Made by a program: the position numbers and the translations under genes
Source of the DNA: a bacterium
Lineage (GTDB): Bacteria > Hydrothermota > Tepidihabitantia > Tepidihabitantales > Tepidihabitantaceae
Assembly (NCBI GenBank): GCA_035505375.1
Contig: DATJQV010000086.1
Location: forward strand, 1 to 55,814
DNA length: 55,814 nucleotides
Reading direction: 5' to 3'
Notes under the pieces: model-generated
Told to the model about the DNA's origin: nothing
The model's database searches: none
The model's input: only the letters and a program-made list of their open reading frames with translations
In this document: positions 30,972 through 38,566 of the stretch, piece by piece
Numbering within the stretch: position 1 is the first letter of the stretch
Layout: each line of letters starts with the position of its first letter

Positions 30972-31862
30972 ATGAAAGCCAGCAGTCAGAATCGGTCCGT
31001 TGCCGCACTCGCCGCGGGCGCGGCGATTGTCAGCTTCACCGGGCCAATAGTGCGGGTGCTGGCGGTAGCGCCGACTGTCACGGCCTTCTACCGAATGGTC
31101 TTCGGCGGCGCGATTCTGCTCATCATCGTTCTCTTCGCGCGTGAGCGACTAAGGCTGGACCGTGCCTCAATCCTGCTTGCTGCGGCCGCGGCGCTGTCTT
31201 TCGCATTTGATATGACCATGTGGAACCGGAGCATTCGCCTCGTTGGTCCAGGTCTTGCGACCATTCTCGTAGGCTGCCAGGTGTTTCCGATGGCAGGGAT
31301 TGGGCTTGCCTTCTACAAGGAGAAGCTGACGTGGCGGTTGGCTCTGTCGGTGCCGTTGGCAATTTTCGGCCTAGCGATGATAGTCGGCGTTGACTGGCGA
31401 CTCGGCAGCGCCGGATTTCGCCATGGTGTCTTGTTCGGACTCGGCAGCGCCTGCTGCTACACCGGCTACCTGGTCGCCTTGCGTCGGCTACAGCATGGAG
31501 CCGGCTTGGGCGGGCGGGTGGCGAACATGGCGACCGTGTCGGTCTGCTGTGCCGCATTCCTTGGCATCATCGCGTTTGTCCAGCGAGAGAGGTTTGCGAT
31601 ACCGAACGCGCCGAGCCTCGGCCTGCTCGTGTCATTGGGCGTCATCGGGCAGGTCCTCGCCTGGGTGCTGATGTCCGGCGGGCTGCCGCGAGTGCGCCGC
31701 TCGCTTGCGGGCCTCACCTTGCTTCTGCAACCGGTGCTTGCATCGATCTGGGACGTGCTCTTCTTCAAGCATCCCGTGACCATCCTGCAAGGCGCGGGAG
31801 CAGTTGTGACGCTGGGCGCCATCTATCTTGGAACCATCGCCGGTCCGGGCGAGGTCGAGTAG
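30972..31862 (+). CDS. EamA/DMT-family transporter
   Basis: 296 residues with about ten hydrophobic segments in two repeated EamA halves, each carrying the family pattern (FTGPIVRVLAVAPTVTAFYRM in the first; LLLQPVLASIWDVLFFKHPVTILQGAGAVVTLGAIYLG in the second). These inner-membrane permeases export amino acids, nucleosides or other metabolites; the substrate here is unknown. A possible promoter, TTTACT-16-TAGACT, ends 16 nt before the ATG. The preceding 200 bp contain CAGAATTCAGAAT and GGATGGACACAGATG short repeats. Confidence 0.88.
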   Translation: MKASSQNRSVAALAAGAAIVSFTGPIVRVLAVAPTVTAFYRMVFGGAILLIIVLFARERLRLDRASILLAAAAALSFAFDMTMWNRSIRLVGPGLATILVGCQVFPMAGIGLAFYKEKLTWRLALSVPLAIFGLAMIVGVDWRLGSAGFRHGVLFGLGSACCYTGYLVALRRLQHGAGLGGRVANMATVSVCCAAFLGIIAFVQRERFAIPNAPSLGLLVSLGVIGQVLAWVLMSGGLPRVRRSLAGLTLLLQPVLASIWDVLFFKHPVTILQGAGAVVTLGAIYLGTIAGPGEVE

Positions 31863-31914
31863 TTTCCGGGAGTCCGGACGAAGTCAGAAGTCAGAATACA
31901 GAAGGCAGAATGTC

Positions 31915-32008
31915 GACGAAAATCGGGGACAGTCCCTCGGAGCGGCTGCGTCGGACGTGCCCGGGGCACCGTAGGAACGAGCGCCGCGGTACAGTCCCCG
32001 TTTTCGTC
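31915..32008. repeat. Inverted-repeat element with GGGGAC arms
   Basis: Arms GACGAAAATCGGGGAC (31915-31930) and GTCCCCGTTTTCGTC (31994-32008) are complementary except for one extra base, separated by a GC-rich 63-nt centre. Other copies of the GGGACTGTCCC core lie near 28490-28615. This looks like a REP or miniature element. Confidence 0.65.
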
Positions 32009-32044
32009 AGAGCCAAAAGCCAAAACTGCCGGAGGGAGCGAGGC

Positions 32045-33154
32045 CTAGCTGACAGTCAGTTCGCCGGCGAGATCCTTGCTGAGAAGTCGCCGTACATCGG
32101 TTGGCGTGAGATTCTTGTCGCCGAGCAGGACCATGAGTTTCACCAGCGCGGTCTCGGGCGTAATATCACGGCCGGACACGACTCCGGCCTCAAGCAGGCG
32201 GGTGCTTGCTTCGTAGCGTTCCAGTTCCACGCGTCCGCCGCCACACTGAGTGACAGCAATCGCCACGACCCCGCGCTTCACTGCGGCCGCAATCGGGTCA
32301 AGCACACGCGCATCGGACGGGACCGTGCCCGCACCATAGGTCATGAGGACCACACCCTTGAGCTTCGGGTCAGAGAGCACGTCCTGCAGAATCGACGCTT
32401 CCTGGATGCCGGGGAAGAAGATGACCGAGGCGACGTTGGGCTCGATGTGGCTGCGCAGGTGAAGGTGCGAGCCAGGCGTCCGCAGGACACGTCGGTCGAC
32501 CACAATGCTCTCGCCGGCCGCGGCCAGCGGCGGGTAGTTGGGCGACTGGAACGCTTCGAATCCGGACGACGTCACTTTGCGGCTGCGGTTGCCGCGAAGC
32601 AGCGCCTCGTGGAAGAAGATCGAGACCTCGGGCACGGCCGGAAGGCCGGAGTGTCTCGGGTTGGCGATGAGCAGCGAGGTCAGGAGGTTCTGCAGCGCGT
32701 CATTGCGGACGTTGGCGAGGTGCGGGCGCTGGGCCCCGGTCAGGACGACCGGCTTGGCCAGACCTTCGAGCATGAGGCTGAGCGCCGAGGCAGTGTAGAC
32801 CATGGTGTCGGTGCCGTGGAGCACGACGAAGCCTTCATAACGGTCGTAGCTTTCTTCGATGACGCGCGCCAACTCGACCCAGTAGTCGGGGCCGATGTTG
32901 CACGAGTCGAGCGGCTCGAGGCTCGCACCGTCGACGTTGAACCCGATGTAGCGCGGGTTGGTGCTGCCGTCCGCGAGTTGCGGGGAGAGCGACGAGGTAC
33001 GGCGGCGGAACTCGGCCCAGTCCACGACCACGAGCGGGCTTTTCGGGTCTTGCGGGTCGCGGGGCATCGAGCCGATGGTGCCGCCGGTGTAGACGACAAG
33101 CACGCCCGAGCCGCGGTTACCTGGGTCATAGCTATGCTGCGCTGCGGCGGTCAT
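32045..33154 (-). CDS. ansA: Type I L-asparaginase
   Basis: 369 residues. Hydrolyses asparagine to aspartate and ammonia. The first catalytic Thr motif is VVYTGGTIGSM, and the second is VVLHGTDTMVYTASALS. VVLTGAQRPHLANVRNDA and the C-terminal small domain are also present. No signal peptide is seen, consistent with a cytoplasmic type I enzyme. A promoter with its -10 box 7 nt before the ATG is visible on the minus strand. It is divergent from the SGNH protein gene. Confidence 0.92.
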   Translation of the reverse strand: MTAAAQHSYDPGNRGSGVLVVYTGGTIGSMPRDPQDPKSPLVVVDWAEFRRRTSSLSPQLADGSTNPRYIGFNVDGASLEPLDSCNIGPDYWVELARVIEESYDRYEGFVVLHGTDTMVYTASALSLMLEGLAKPVVLTGAQRPHLANVRNDALQNLLTSLLIANPRHSGLPAVPEVSIFFHEALLRGNRSRKVTSSGFEAFQSPNYPPLAAAGESIVVDRRVLRTPGSHLHLRSHIEPNVASVIFFPGIQEASILQDVLSDPKLKGVVLMTYGAGTVPSDARVLDPIAAAVKRGVVAIAVTQCGGGRVELERYEASTRLLEAGVVSGRDITPETALVKLMVLLGDKNLTPTDVRRLLSKDLAGELTVS

Positions 33155-33161
33155 CGGGCAG

Positions 33162-33189
33162 AATCTAGCCGCGATATCACGCGAGTCAA
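33162..33189 (-). promoter_or_regulatory. Promoter of ansA, leaderless type
   Basis: On the minus strand: TTGACT (33189-33184), 16-nt spacer, TAGATT (33167-33162), 7 nt before the ATG at 33154. No Shine-Dalgarno sequence fits in the remaining leader. Confidence 0.6.
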
Positions 33190-33327
33190 ACGCGCGTTAT
33201 CGGGCACTCGGCCAAAGCCGGAAGTCAGAAGACAGACCGCAGAAGGCAGAAATCACTGAACGGCCGACGATGCGCATCTATGTCCATCGGTGTTCATCCG
33301 CGGTTGGTACCTTCCGCACGGCGCGGC

Positions 33328-33356
33328 TTGACGAGGGGCCGTTCGCACCCGACAAT
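33328..33356 (+). promoter_or_regulatory. Promoter of the SGNH protein gene
   Basis: TTGACG (33328-33333), 17-nt spacer, GACAAT (33351-33356), 9 nt before the ATG at 33366. It decides the start: upstream in-frame codons would lie before the transcript. Confidence 0.5.
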
Positions 33357-33365
33357 CATCTTGAA

Positions 33366-34322
33366 ATGGTCCGCCTGCGCGTTGTAGCTCTCGTCATTGC
33401 TCTGGCCGCGCTGGCTCAGGCCGATGACTCCCTGCGCGTGCTCTTCATCGGCAACAGCCTCACCTACGTGAACGACCTTCCCGGGCTCTTTGCGGGACTG
33501 TCCGAGGCAGGCGGCAAGCCGGTGCGGACCGATGCCAGCACATTCGGCGGCTACTCGCTTGAGGACCACACGAAGACGCAGGCAACGCTCGACAAGATTG
33601 CGCAGGACTCGTGGTCCTTCGTCGTGTTGCAGGAGCAGAGCATCATTCCGACAATCCCCTACTGGCGATACAACAGCATGTACCCGGCTTCCCGCCGGCT
33701 CGACTCGCTCATCAAGCTCCAGGGCGCGAAGACCGCCTTCTATATGACGTGGGGCTACAAGTACGGCGGTCAGCATAACTACGGTGATTCCTTGAGTCCT
33801 GACTTCCAAGACTACTTCGAGATGCAGGAGAGCCTGCGGGTTGCGTACGAGGGGATTGCGAAGGAACTGTCGTCCACCTTGGTGCCGGTCGGAATGGCGT
33901 TCGCCCGGGCGCGTCACACCGACTCGCTCGTCGACTTGTGGCAGGTTGACTCCTGTCACCCAATGCTCGAGGGCACCTACCTCGGGGCGTGCGTGTTCTA
34001 CGCGGTACTGTATGAGTCGAACCCGGTTGGCCTGCAGTTCTACGGAGGTCTGGATTCAGCGACGGCGCGGTTCTGCCAGGAGATGGCGTGGCAAACCGTG
34101 TCGGGCATAGCTGACGCGCCGGGGGCCGCGCGACAGCGGGTCGGGTCAGGTGCGTTCGCGCTGCAATCTCTGCCCGCAGGGATGACCGTGTACAACCAGG
34201 CGGGAGCGAACGTCACGGCGAGGGCTACAGCTCTGCCGCGCGGGGTCTACTTCCTGCGAGAAGGGCATCAAGACGCAAGCCACAAGCCGCAAGCCGTTCG
34301 CAAGGTCGTCGTTGTCCGCTAG
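33366..34322 (+). CDS. Exported SGNH-hydrolase-like protein with C-terminal sorting-like tail
   Basis: About 318 residues. Signal peptide MVRLRVVALVIALAALAQADD; then LRVLFIGNSLTYVNDLPG with the GNS block and Ser nucleophile, FVVLQEQS, and DSCHPMLEGTYLGA as the D-x-x-H catalytic end, as in DUF4886/SGNH hydrolases. The last 60 residues (LPAGMTVYNQAGANVTARATALPRGVYFL...KVVVVR) look like the beta-rich C-terminal domains used by Por/type IX secretion. That tail is interrupted by GCAAGCCACAAGCCGCAAGCC, a short repeat encoding a S/H-K-P-Q stretch. It is likely a secreted esterase or deacetylase; the substrate is unknown. Confidence 0.75.
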   Translation: MVRLRVVALVIALAALAQADDSLRVLFIGNSLTYVNDLPGLFAGLSEAGGKPVRTDASTFGGYSLEDHTKTQATLDKIAQDSWSFVVLQEQSIIPTIPYWRYNSMYPASRRLDSLIKLQGAKTAFYMTWGYKYGGQHNYGDSLSPDFQDYFEMQESLRVAYEGIAKELSSTLVPVGMAFARARHTDSLVDLWQVDSCHPMLEGTYLGACVFYAVLYESNPVGLQFYGGLDSATARFCQEMAWQTVSGIADAPGAARQRVGSGAFALQSLPAGMTVYNQAGANVTARATALPRGVYFLREGHQDASHKPQAVRKVVVVR

Positions 34323-34370
34323 TGTCGAAGTGAACGACAGCCGATTGTCCTATTGGGAGAGGAGCAAGGA

Positions 34371-34748
34371 ATGGCAGATCACAAAGTAAAGGGACTGGCG
34401 TTCGCATCGGTGTATGTTGATGACTTCGATAAGGCGTATGAGTTCTACGCCGGCGTGCTGGGTCTGGAGAAGGAGTATGACATGGGCAGCGCAGCGTGCT
34501 TCTTCAAGCTTCCCGACAGCACTGGGCTGTACCTGCAGGGGAAGAACAAGACCGCGATCTACGCCGGAGACACAATGCGGACAGCGCTTGTCTTCTCGGT
34601 CGATTCAGCCAACGCAACGCATAAGCGACTCAAGGCCGCCGGCGTCCGGTTCATCCAAGAGGAACCGATGCACATGGGCGGCGAGCAGTACTGGTTCCAG
34701 TTCTATGACCCGGCTGGCAATATCCTCGAAGCCCTCGGCGGCAAGTAG
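34371..34748 (+). CDS. VOC-family (glyoxalase/bleomycin-resistance fold) protein
   Basis: 125 residues. One vicinal-oxygen-chelate module pair: LAFASVYVDDFDKAYEFYAGVLGLE at the start and QYWFQFYDPAGNILEALGG at the end, with the usual F-Y-x-x-x-L-G-L and D-P-x-G-N motifs. VOC proteins include lyases, dioxygenases and binding proteins, so the specific reaction is unknown. AGGAG lies 6 nt before the ATG. It may begin the short plus-strand run leading to the acyl-ACP-reductase-like gene, although 94 nt separate it from the next gene. Confidence 0.88.
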   Translation: MADHKVKGLAFASVYVDDFDKAYEFYAGVLGLEKEYDMGSAACFFKLPDSTGLYLQGKNKTAIYAGDTMRTALVFSVDSANATHKRLKAAGVRFIQEEPMHMGGEQYWFQFYDPAGNILEALGGK

Positions 34749-34842
34749 ATGAACCGAAAGGAATCGAGGGTTCCAGGATTCGAGGGGTCGAGTGTCGGCA
34801 CTAGAATCCTAGAATCCTTGACCCTTGGACTCCTTTGGTGAC

Positions 34843-35406
34843 ATGGCGATGGACACGGGGCAAACGGTCATCATCAACCGAGCGCCGGTATTGGCGTTGT
34901 GGGCCACGGTTGTAGCCGAGCGGCTGGGGTTCAGCCGCGACGAGGCGCTGTCGCTGGGCAAGGCGGTCACCGGCCTGAACGCACAGAGCAAGGGGCAACG
35001 GCTGGGCATATACACGAGGAGTGAGGAAGGAGGCGGGAGGAGAGAGGAAAGAAGGAAACGCCTGGAGGAGCAGACGGGCGGCAAGCTGGACGCGGTGGAG
35101 TTGATGGGACGCGAGATTCCGGTAGTCAGGACTCCGGAAGGGATACGGGCGGTGAATAAGGACAAACCGGTGTTACCAGAGAGCACTCAGGTGTATCTCG
35201 AATCCAAGTTCGGTGAGCACCTCGCTGCCGTCCGTGCGGCGATGGAAGATTTGGCCCGGTCATTCGAACCGGACGTTCTGGCGGCGCGGGCATTTGCATT
35301 GTACGCGCAGTTTCGGCCCGAGATTCCCGAAGGCGTGAAAGGCTGGGGAGCGAAGGGGAGGCTTGATACTGACCTCATCCGGTCGCTTGGCGGCGCCGCG
35401 AAATGA
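34843..35406 (+). CDS. Conserved protein of unknown function
   Basis: About 187 residues. The N-terminal half (VIINRAPVLALWATVVAERLGFSRDEALSLGKAVTGLNAQSKGQRLGIY) belongs to a conserved family I have seen only as hypothetical proteins; the C-terminus has LARSFEPDVLAARAFALYAQFRPEIP and LDTDLIRSLGG. The middle (about residues 64-80, EEGGGRREERRKRLEEQ) is encoded by a GGAGGAAAGA-like purine tract and looks like a repeat insertion. GGTGA is 7 nt before a second ATG at 34849, so the start could be there. Its stop overlaps the next start (ATGA). Confidence 0.7.
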   Translation: MAMDTGQTVIINRAPVLALWATVVAERLGFSRDEALSLGKAVTGLNAQSKGQRLGIYTRSEEGGGRREERRKRLEEQTGGKLDAVELMGREIPVVRTPEGIRAVNKDKPVLPESTQVYLESKFGEHLAAVRAAMEDLARSFEPDVLAARAFALYAQFRPEIPEGVKGWGAKGRLDTDLIRSLGGAAK

Positions 35407-36455
35407 CTCCGACAGGCAAGCCGGGTTCCTTCGGGTTCGTCGTGCATCCGCCGACGTTGAGACACGTGCGCAAGGCCATGCCCGCGATGCGCTACCTCCC
35501 TGAAGGTCTGGTCTTGTCCCTCATCAAATACCAGAAGCCCTATCTCATTTCTCGCGTGCGCCGGATCAGCTCCCTTCTCGGACACGAAATTCAGGGCTTC
35601 TTCGTCGTCTGTCCGCTGCTGCCGACGCAGATGCTCAGCCTTGAGACCGGGCCCGTCATAGACCGCATCGTCGCCGCCGGCAGAATCGCCGAGCGGCTGG
35701 GGGCGAAGATTCTGGGTCTCGGCGGGTACACGTCAATCGTCGGTGACAAGGGACATACCGTCGCGTCACGTCTCAGCCTGGCCGTGACCAGCGGCAGCGC
35801 GATGACCGCCTGGTCCTCGGTCGAGGCGATTCGGCGGCTGGCCAAGCAGCGCGGCGTGGATCTGTCTAAGTCGACACTTGCCGTCATCGGTGCGTCCGGC
35901 TCCATCGGGACGCTTTGCACGACGGTGCTGGCGCCCGCGGTCAAAAGGGTGCTCATCAATGCCAGGCACCAGGAGAAGCTGGAACGGCTGCGCTCCGACA
36001 TCGCGAAGTCCTGCGCGACCGAGGTGGGCGTGGAGATGGACGCACACAGGGCGGTAGCGGCCGCCGACCTTGTCATCACTACGACCAGCGCTCCGGATGC
36101 ATTGTTCTCGGCCGATGAACTGAGGTCGGGGAGCATTGTTGCCGATGTGTCGGTGCCCAAGAACATCTCAAAGGTAGAGCATCAGCGGAGTGATGTGACC
36201 GTGGTGGATGGCGGCCGCGTGAAACTGCCAGGCAAACCCGAGTTCAGTGTCGACATCGGCCTCTCGCGGGGCGTAGTATATGCCTGCATGGCCGAGACCA
36301 TGGCGCTGGCGCTCGAAGGCAGGTTCGAGAACTTCTCCCTCGGCGACAACATCAGCCCGGTCAAGGTCGAGGAAATAGGACAAATCGGGCGGAAGCACGG
36401 GTTTGACGTGTGGCTCGGCGAAAGCGCCGCGGAGATTGAAGAAGAGGAGCGATGA
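35403..36455 (+). CDS. Acyl-ACP-reductase-like NAD(P)H oxidoreductase
   Basis: 350 residues, resembling the cyanobacterial long-chain acyl-[ACP] reductase (AAR). The shared landmarks are an early GFVVHPPTLRHVRKA segment, LGLGGYTSIV, the cofactor loop VIGASGSIGTLC, a middle D-G-G-x-V block (VVDGGRVKLPGKPEFSVDIGLSRG), and YACMAETMALALEGRFENFSLG, in which C295 aligns with the AAR cysteine that carries the acyl thioester. Known: AAR reduces acyl-ACP to fatty aldehyde. Inference: this protein reduces an acyl thioester to an aldehyde, but no aldehyde decarbonylase is nearby and the substrate is unknown. It is translationally coupled to the upstream unknown gene. Confidence 0.72.
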   Translation: MTPTGKPGSFGFVVHPPTLRHVRKAMPAMRYLPEGLVLSLIKYQKPYLISRVRRISSLLGHEIQGFFVVCPLLPTQMLSLETGPVIDRIVAAGRIAERLGAKILGLGGYTSIVGDKGHTVASRLSLAVTSGSAMTAWSSVEAIRRLAKQRGVDLSKSTLAVIGASGSIGTLCTTVLAPAVKRVLINARHQEKLERLRSDIAKSCATEVGVEMDAHRAVAAADLVITTTSAPDALFSADELRSGSIVADVSVPKNISKVEHQRSDVTVVDGGRVKLPGKPEFSVDIGLSRGVVYACMAETMALALEGRFENFSLGDNISPVKVEEIGQIGRKHGFDVWLGESAAEIEEEER

Positions 36456-36474
36456 CGATAGAGGGAGGTGCCTG

Positions 36475-36927
36475 ATGACTGCCAGCCTGCTGAGTCTCGT
36501 CCAGTCGATGGTCACGCCGGTGGTGATGATATCGGCATGCGGATTGTTGCTGCTTTCAGTCTCGAACAAACTCGGCCGCATCGTCGACCGGACCCGCGAA
36601 CTGAACTCCGAGGACCGGGGTCTTTCGAATGACATCGACACGGTCCGGCGTCTCTCCATCCGGAACCAGATTGACCTCCTGCTCAGGCGCGCCCTGCTGC
36701 TCCGCAACGCCTGCGGGCTTCTGTACCTTGCGGTCGCGGTCTTCGCCCTAACGTCGCTCTGCGTAGGCCTGTCCAGCGTGGCGCGGGGGTTCGAGGTCCT
36801 GATGCTCGTGCTCTTCGTCATCGGGCTAGCGACCGTTGTCTGGGCCGGAATTCTCGCCTACCTCGAAATCCGCCTGTCTCACCAGGCAATCACCGAGGAG
36901 ATAAAGGAGCTGAGGCTGCACGGCTAG
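36475..36927 (+). CDS. DUF2721 membrane protein
   Basis: 150 residues with the DUF2721 layout: an N-terminal hydrophobic segment (SMVTPVVMISACGLLLLSVSNKLGRIVDRTREL), a charged loop (RRLSIRNQIDLLLRRALLLRNA) and two more helices. Function is unknown in the family. The ATG has GGGAGG 8 nt upstream and lies 19 nt after the AAR-like gene, so co-transcription is likely. Confidence 0.82.
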   Translation: MTASLLSLVQSMVTPVVMISACGLLLLSVSNKLGRIVDRTRELNSEDRGLSNDIDTVRRLSIRNQIDLLLRRALLLRNACGLLYLAVAVFALTSLCVGLSSVARGFEVLMLVLFVIGLATVVWAGILAYLEIRLSHQAITEEIKELRLHG

Positions 36928-36939
36928 CGGATGTTGTTC

Positions 36940-36990
36940 ACCCCCTCCCTCTACTCGCAGGGCGGAGGGCGGACGGAGCCGGCGTGAGGG
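36940..36990. repeat. Degenerate CACCCCCTCCCTC palindrome
   Basis: CACCCCCTCCCTCTACTCGC followed by GGCGGAGGG and GGCGTGAGGGG forms an imperfect inverted repeat after the DUF2721 stop. It is related in style to the element at 25992-26049 and may act as a terminator. Confidence 0.5.
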
Positions 36991-37025
36991 GCAATACCCG
37001 TGACGATCGACCACCTGTCGCTGCA

Positions 37026-37054
37026 TTGACCTAGACTATGAGCATGTCTATAAT
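37026..37054 (+). promoter_or_regulatory. Promoter of glmM-glmS
   Basis: TTGACC (37026-37031), 17-nt spacer, perfect TATAAT (37049-37054). The glmM ATG is 12 nt further, giving a leader of only about five bases. Confidence 0.7.
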
Positions 37055-37066
37055 TCCAGTCACGGC

Positions 37067-38458
37067 ATGACGTCCCCCATCTTCGGTATTTCAGGGCTCC
37101 GCGGAATCGTCGGAGACAGCCTCCTTCCCGAGACCGTAGCCCGCTACGCTGCCGCCTTCGGCACGTTTGTCGGCCATGGCACGGTCGCGCTCGGCCGCGA
37201 CTGCCGTGCTTCGGGCGAGATGATGTACACGGCGGCAACTGCCGGTCTGGTGTCGGTCGGCTGCGAGGTCATGCAGCTTGACATCTGCCCGACGCCGACA
37301 GTCGTCTACGTCACCCGGCGCGGCACCGTCGCCGGTGCGGTCATGCTCACTGCCAGCCACAATCCCGAGCAGTGGAACGGCATGAAATTTGTCAGCCGCG
37401 AAGGGCAGTTCCTGTCTCCGGACGAGGTGGCCGCATTCCGCAAGCTCGTCAAAGGCAAGGGCGCGAAGTATGCGGACTGGGACGCACTGCGGCCGGTCAA
37501 GAAGAACCCGAACGCAATCTACGCCCACATCAACTCGATACTCTCGAACGAGCTGTTCCGCGGGATCCGGCCGGCGTTGATCGAGCGGAAGCTGAAGGTC
37601 GGCGTGGACGCGGTGAACGGCGCGGCCTCGGTCGCTGCCTGCCAACTGGTCGAGGCGCTCGGCGCCGAACCGGTCCGGCTCTTTTGCAGCATCGAACCGA
37701 TGAAGCAGGGCGCGTTGTTCCCGCGCAAGCCCGAGCCCGAGGCGCAGAATCTCGGCGACCTCTGCAACATGGTGCGCGAGCGGAAGCTCGACCTCGGGAT
37801 TGCCTTCGATCCGGACGGCGACCGCTTTAGTTGCGTCGACGAAACCGGCGTCCCGCTCGGCGAAGAGGCGACCATCTGCCTTGCCTGCAAGTACGTGCTG
37901 CCCCGGCGAAAAGGGCTGGTGGTGGTCAATCTGTCAACGACCCGAGCGGTTGATGATGTCTGCACCGAGTTGGGCGTCGTGGTCGAGCGCGTTCCGGTGG
38001 GCGAGGCGAACGTGGCTGACCGGATGGAGAAGGTTCAAGCGGTGCTGGGTGGCGAAGGCAACGGCGGAGTGATCCTGCCGGACCTGAACTTCACCCGCGA
38101 TGGACTTGTGGCCGCGGCCACGGTAATCGGGCTCGTGAGCCAGGGGCGTGAACCGCTCTCGGCCATCGGAGCAACCCTGCCCAAGTACCAGATGGTCAAG
38201 ACCTCAATGAGTCTGAGCCGTGAGCAATTCACCGAGCGCAGTGAGAAGCTGGCCAAGGCGTTCGAGGGCGCGGCGGTTGACCGGCAGGACGGCCTGAAGT
38301 TCAGCATTGAGGATTCCTGGGTGCACGTCCGGCCGTCGAACACCGAGCCGATTGTGCGAATCATCGCCGAGGCGAAGACGGACGTGCAGGCAAAAGCGGT
38401 CGTCGAGAAGATCCGCCAGGCCCTGAGCGCCAACGGGAAAGAACCAGAGAAGAAATGA
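37067..38458 (+). CDS. glmM: Phosphoglucosamine mutase
   Basis: 463 residues of the alpha-D-phosphohexomutase family, converting glucosamine-6-phosphate to glucosamine-1-phosphate for peptidoglycan and lipopolysaccharide precursors. The four family landmarks are present: FGISGLRG, the phosphoserine loop LTASHNPEQWNG, metal loop DPDGDR, sugar loop GEGNGG and phosphate loop RPSNTEP. The assignment as GlmM rather than phosphomannomutase rests on its position directly before glmS; sequence alone would also allow a general phosphomannomutase or phosphoglucomutase. Confidence 0.85.
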   Translation: MTSPIFGISGLRGIVGDSLLPETVARYAAAFGTFVGHGTVALGRDCRASGEMMYTAATAGLVSVGCEVMQLDICPTPTVVYVTRRGTVAGAVMLTASHNPEQWNGMKFVSREGQFLSPDEVAAFRKLVKGKGAKYADWDALRPVKKNPNAIYAHINSILSNELFRGIRPALIERKLKVGVDAVNGAASVAACQLVEALGAEPVRLFCSIEPMKQGALFPRKPEPEAQNLGDLCNMVRERKLDLGIAFDPDGDRFSCVDETGVPLGEEATICLACKYVLPRRKGLVVVNLSTTRAVDDVCTELGVVVERVPVGEANVADRMEKVQAVLGGEGNGGVILPDLNFTRDGLVAAATVIGLVSQGREPLSAIGATLPKYQMVKTSMSLSREQFTERSEKLAKAFEGAAVDRQDGLKFSIEDSWVHVRPSNTEPIVRIIAEAKTDVQAKAVVEKIRQALSANGKEPEKK

Positions 38459-38465
38459 ACCAGGC

Positions 38466-38535
38466 AAACCAGAATTCAGAATCCAGAGTCCTGAGTGCAG
38501 GGTTTTCGGACACTCTGAATTCTGTTTTCTGGTTT
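38466..38535 (+). repeat. Long imperfect hairpin between glmM and glmS
   Basis: Arms of 24 nt (38466-38489 and 38512-38535) pair at 21 positions with a 22-nt loop. The sequence is built of the same CAGAATTCAGAAT units found elsewhere between genes. It could attenuate or stabilise the glmM-glmS message. It bears no resemblance to the glmS ribozyme core that I can see. Confidence 0.65.
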
Positions 38536-38566
38536 CTGAGTTCTGAATTGTCCGGAGCTCGCTAGT

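Noticed and set aside
38459-38566. glmS ribozyme or riboswitch between glmM and glmS
   Set aside because: The gap is filled by a hairpin of dispersed-repeat units, and I see none of the conserved ribozyme core.
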